A stretch of 64,000 nucleotides of DNA from Gottfriedia acidiceleris (lineage in GTDB: Bacteria; Bacillota; Bacilli; Bacillales; Bacillaceae_G), in contig NZ_CP096034.1 of the NCBI RefSeq assembly GCF_023115465.1, positions 2,604,001 through 2,668,000 of the forward strand, in the 5' to 3' direction. Below the pieces are notes generated by a model. It saw nothing but the letters and a program-made list of their open reading frames with translations. It did not search any database and was not told where the DNA came from. Position numbers and translations under genes: made by a program. Below, one piece after another: positions 62,774 to 64,000 of this stretch (positions are counted from its first letter, which is position 1; each line of letters begins with the position of its first letter).

Positions 62774-63191
62774 TTATATAAGGACAATAATGAAGATTTA
62801 CTCCATTTTTTGTCCTCTATTATTTACCCTCTTCTGAACTAAATTAATTAACTTTCCCATATTCATCACTCCGTTTCATATATAGTACTTTTAGTATATC
62901 CAAATTTTAGAAAATCGTCCATATGAATTGATTGAATATTAAAAAAGGACAAAACATTCTATTTTTATTTCGACATATTTTGACAATTCCCATTCTTTTG
63001 TTTAATTAAACTTTTATAATATTAAAGTAAAAAATAATAAAAACCCTTGAAATATTTCAAAAACTTATTATTATTTAAATATAGGTCTTTTTGTTTAGAC
63101 TGTACTAATACAGGTCAATCGACAAAGTCTAAAAATACTAGTTTAATAAGAAAAATCAGTATTGCAAGATTTGTCTGACAATATAAAAAAC
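62774..63191. other. Gene-free stretch between rsgA and dtpT
   Basis: AT-rich DNA between divergent genes. It should contain the rsgA promoter. No repeat, RNA gene or supported reading frame was recognised. Confidence 0.35.
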
Positions 63192-63222
63192 TTTACAGAA
63201 ATACGCTATTGTGTGTTATACT
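63192..63222 (+). promoter_or_regulatory. Candidate promoter of dtpT
   Basis: TTTACA at 63192-63197 and TATACT at 63217-63222 are separated by 19 bp (18 bp if TTACAG is taken as the -35). It would give a leader of ~220 nt. Closer to the gene lies a half-site CAGAAAATT (63406-63414) that matches one arm of the CodY box. Both are tentative. Confidence 0.35.
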
Positions 63223-63448
63223 AAAATAGTAAATTGGTCCCAAGTTTTTTTGCGGATCTAGATAAAAAATTTAGTAGCATTGTTCTGTTGAAAAAAGTTA
63301 GAAATTTTTTTTAACTCAAATTGTCGAAATTTGTTGAATTCGGAAATTATTTTTTATAGTAAATTGACAGAATAGTATATGAATTGACGACAATAAATAT
63401 TCATACAGAAAATTACACAAAATAGCACTAATGAGGGAGGAATTTTGA

Positions 63449-64000
63449 ATGAGCGTAGCAGCAAAACAAAACGTTTCATCAAACGAGCAAAATCAAAAAA
63501 CGAAACACCCACCTGGCCTTTACTTACTTTTTGCAACTGAGGCTTGGGAGCGCTTTAGTTATTATGGAATGCGTGCACTTTTAGTTCTTTACTTAACAAC
63601 TTCAGTAGTTCAAGGTGGACTAGGATTTAAAGATGCTTGGGCACTACAACTTTATGGATTATTTACTGGATTAGTATATTTCACTCCAATCATTGGTGGT
63701 TGGATTACAGATAATTTCCTTGCAAAGCGTGCTGCGATAACACTTGGTGGTATTATTATGGCAGCTGGTAATATCGCATTATTCGGTATTCATTCTTCAA
63801 CAGGTTTATATCTTGGTTTAATTTTAATGATTATCGGTAATGGTTTCTTCAAGCCAAACATTTCAACAATTGTTGGTGAACTTTATGAAGGAGATGACCC
63901 ACGTCGTGATGGTGCATTCACAATCTTCTACATGGGTATCAACTTAGGTGCATTCTTTGCTCCACTTGTTACTGGTTACTTAGCACAAACTTTATTTATG
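63449..64000 (+). CDS. dtpT: POT-family di-/tripeptide transporter, 5' part
   Basis: 184 codons are visible and the gene runs off the window edge. POT signatures: EAWERFSYYGMRALLVLYLT (ExxERFxYYG) at the first helix, TPIIGGWITDNFLAKRAA, GNGFFKPNISTIVGELYE, and FTIFYMGINLGAFFAPLVTG. A proton-driven importer of short peptides. AGGGAGG lies nine bases before the ATG. Peptide transporters in Bacillus are often under CodY control. Confidence 0.93.
   Translation, partial: MSVAAKQNVSSNEQNQKTKHPPGLYLLFATEAWERFSYYGMRALLVLYLTTSVVQGGLGFKDAWALQLYGLFTGLVYFTPIIGGWITDNFLAKRAAITLGGIIMAAGNIALFGIHSSTGLYLGLILMIIGNGFFKPNISTIVGELYEGDDPRRDGAFTIFYMGINLGAFFAPLVTGYLAQTLFM

Noticed and set aside
63354-63536. 60-codon minus-strand frame
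   Set aside because: It is antisense to the dtpT start, which has a clear ribosome binding site and POT motifs.
1-64000. CRISPR array, tRNA or rRNA genes
   Set aside because: No direct repeats with uniform spacers of CRISPR size and no tRNA or rRNA sequence were recognised. The 21-bp and 52-bp arrays are degenerate tandem repeats.

Overview
The window looks like a chromosomal segment of a low-GC, spore-forming Bacillaceae bacterium (Bacillus or a close relative such as Gottfriedia; genus not provable here). Evidence: strong Gram-positive ribosome binding sites, frequent TTG/GTG starts, many intrinsic terminators, and Bacillus-type gene sets (liaFSR, yraGF-adhB-yraED coat genes, ykpA, sdpRI, a NucB-like nuclease, efeOBU). 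No rRNA, tRNA, CRISPR array or intact prophage was recognised.

Layout. 1-13.7 kb: a 21-bp periodic repeat, a two-gene glycine betaine/choline-type ABC importer, brnQ, an FMN-dependent lactate-oxidase-like enzyme with a consensus cre site, guaD, a YkvA-type protein, the ABC-F ATPase ykpA, an sdpR-sdpI pair with a perfect 32-bp palindrome, an AlaX-type editing protein and a large secreted Ig-repeat protein. 13.7-16.8 kb: a decaying patch with two broken GNAT genes, an ABM-fold enzyme and a NucB-type nuclease followed by an orphan excalibur fragment. 17-23 kb: two MFS exporters, rarD, ybaK, a DUF1294 protein, a SUKH-like protein, a 33-residue ORF and msrA. 23-27 kb: the efeO-efeB-efeU iron uptake operon with a Fur-box promoter. 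27-33 kb: a GC-rich inverted-repeat element between two identical hairpins, an aldonolactone-oxidase/aldolase-like coupled pair and an SF1 helicase.

33-37 kb: a degraded lipoprotein gene, a membrane-anchored barstar homologue, and an esterase/ATP-grasp/esterase cluster that is the best candidate for an undescribed pathway. 37.5-42.4 kb: a GNAT, an ECF sigma/anti-sigma/lipoprotein set, a quinone oxidoreductase, and DUF554 and DUF1275 membrane proteins. 42.6-47 kb: a secreted SH3-like protein, three gene remnants, a cassette of four small membrane proteins and a GNAT. 47.7-52.5 kb: a sporulation-type yraG-yraF-adhB-yraE-yraD operon between a DUF3231-like fragment and an IS110 transposase remnant, with a royal-jelly/yellow-family protein beside it. 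52.6-64 kb: an aldehyde dehydrogenase with gabT, a SWIM-SNF2 helicase, liaF-liaS-liaR, 52-bp tandem repeats, rsgA, and the start of a POT peptide transporter (dtpT) cut by the window edge.

Most genes are ordinary chromosomal metabolism, transport and stress functions. The accessory signal lies in the pseudogene patches (14-16, 33, 44-45, 47.7 and 52 kb) and in small immunity-like or membrane-protein genes (sdpRI, barstar, SUKH-like, the 45-46 kb cassette). Many starts were moved downstream of the longest reading frame because a good ribosome binding site sits inside the extended frame; the reason is given in each entry.
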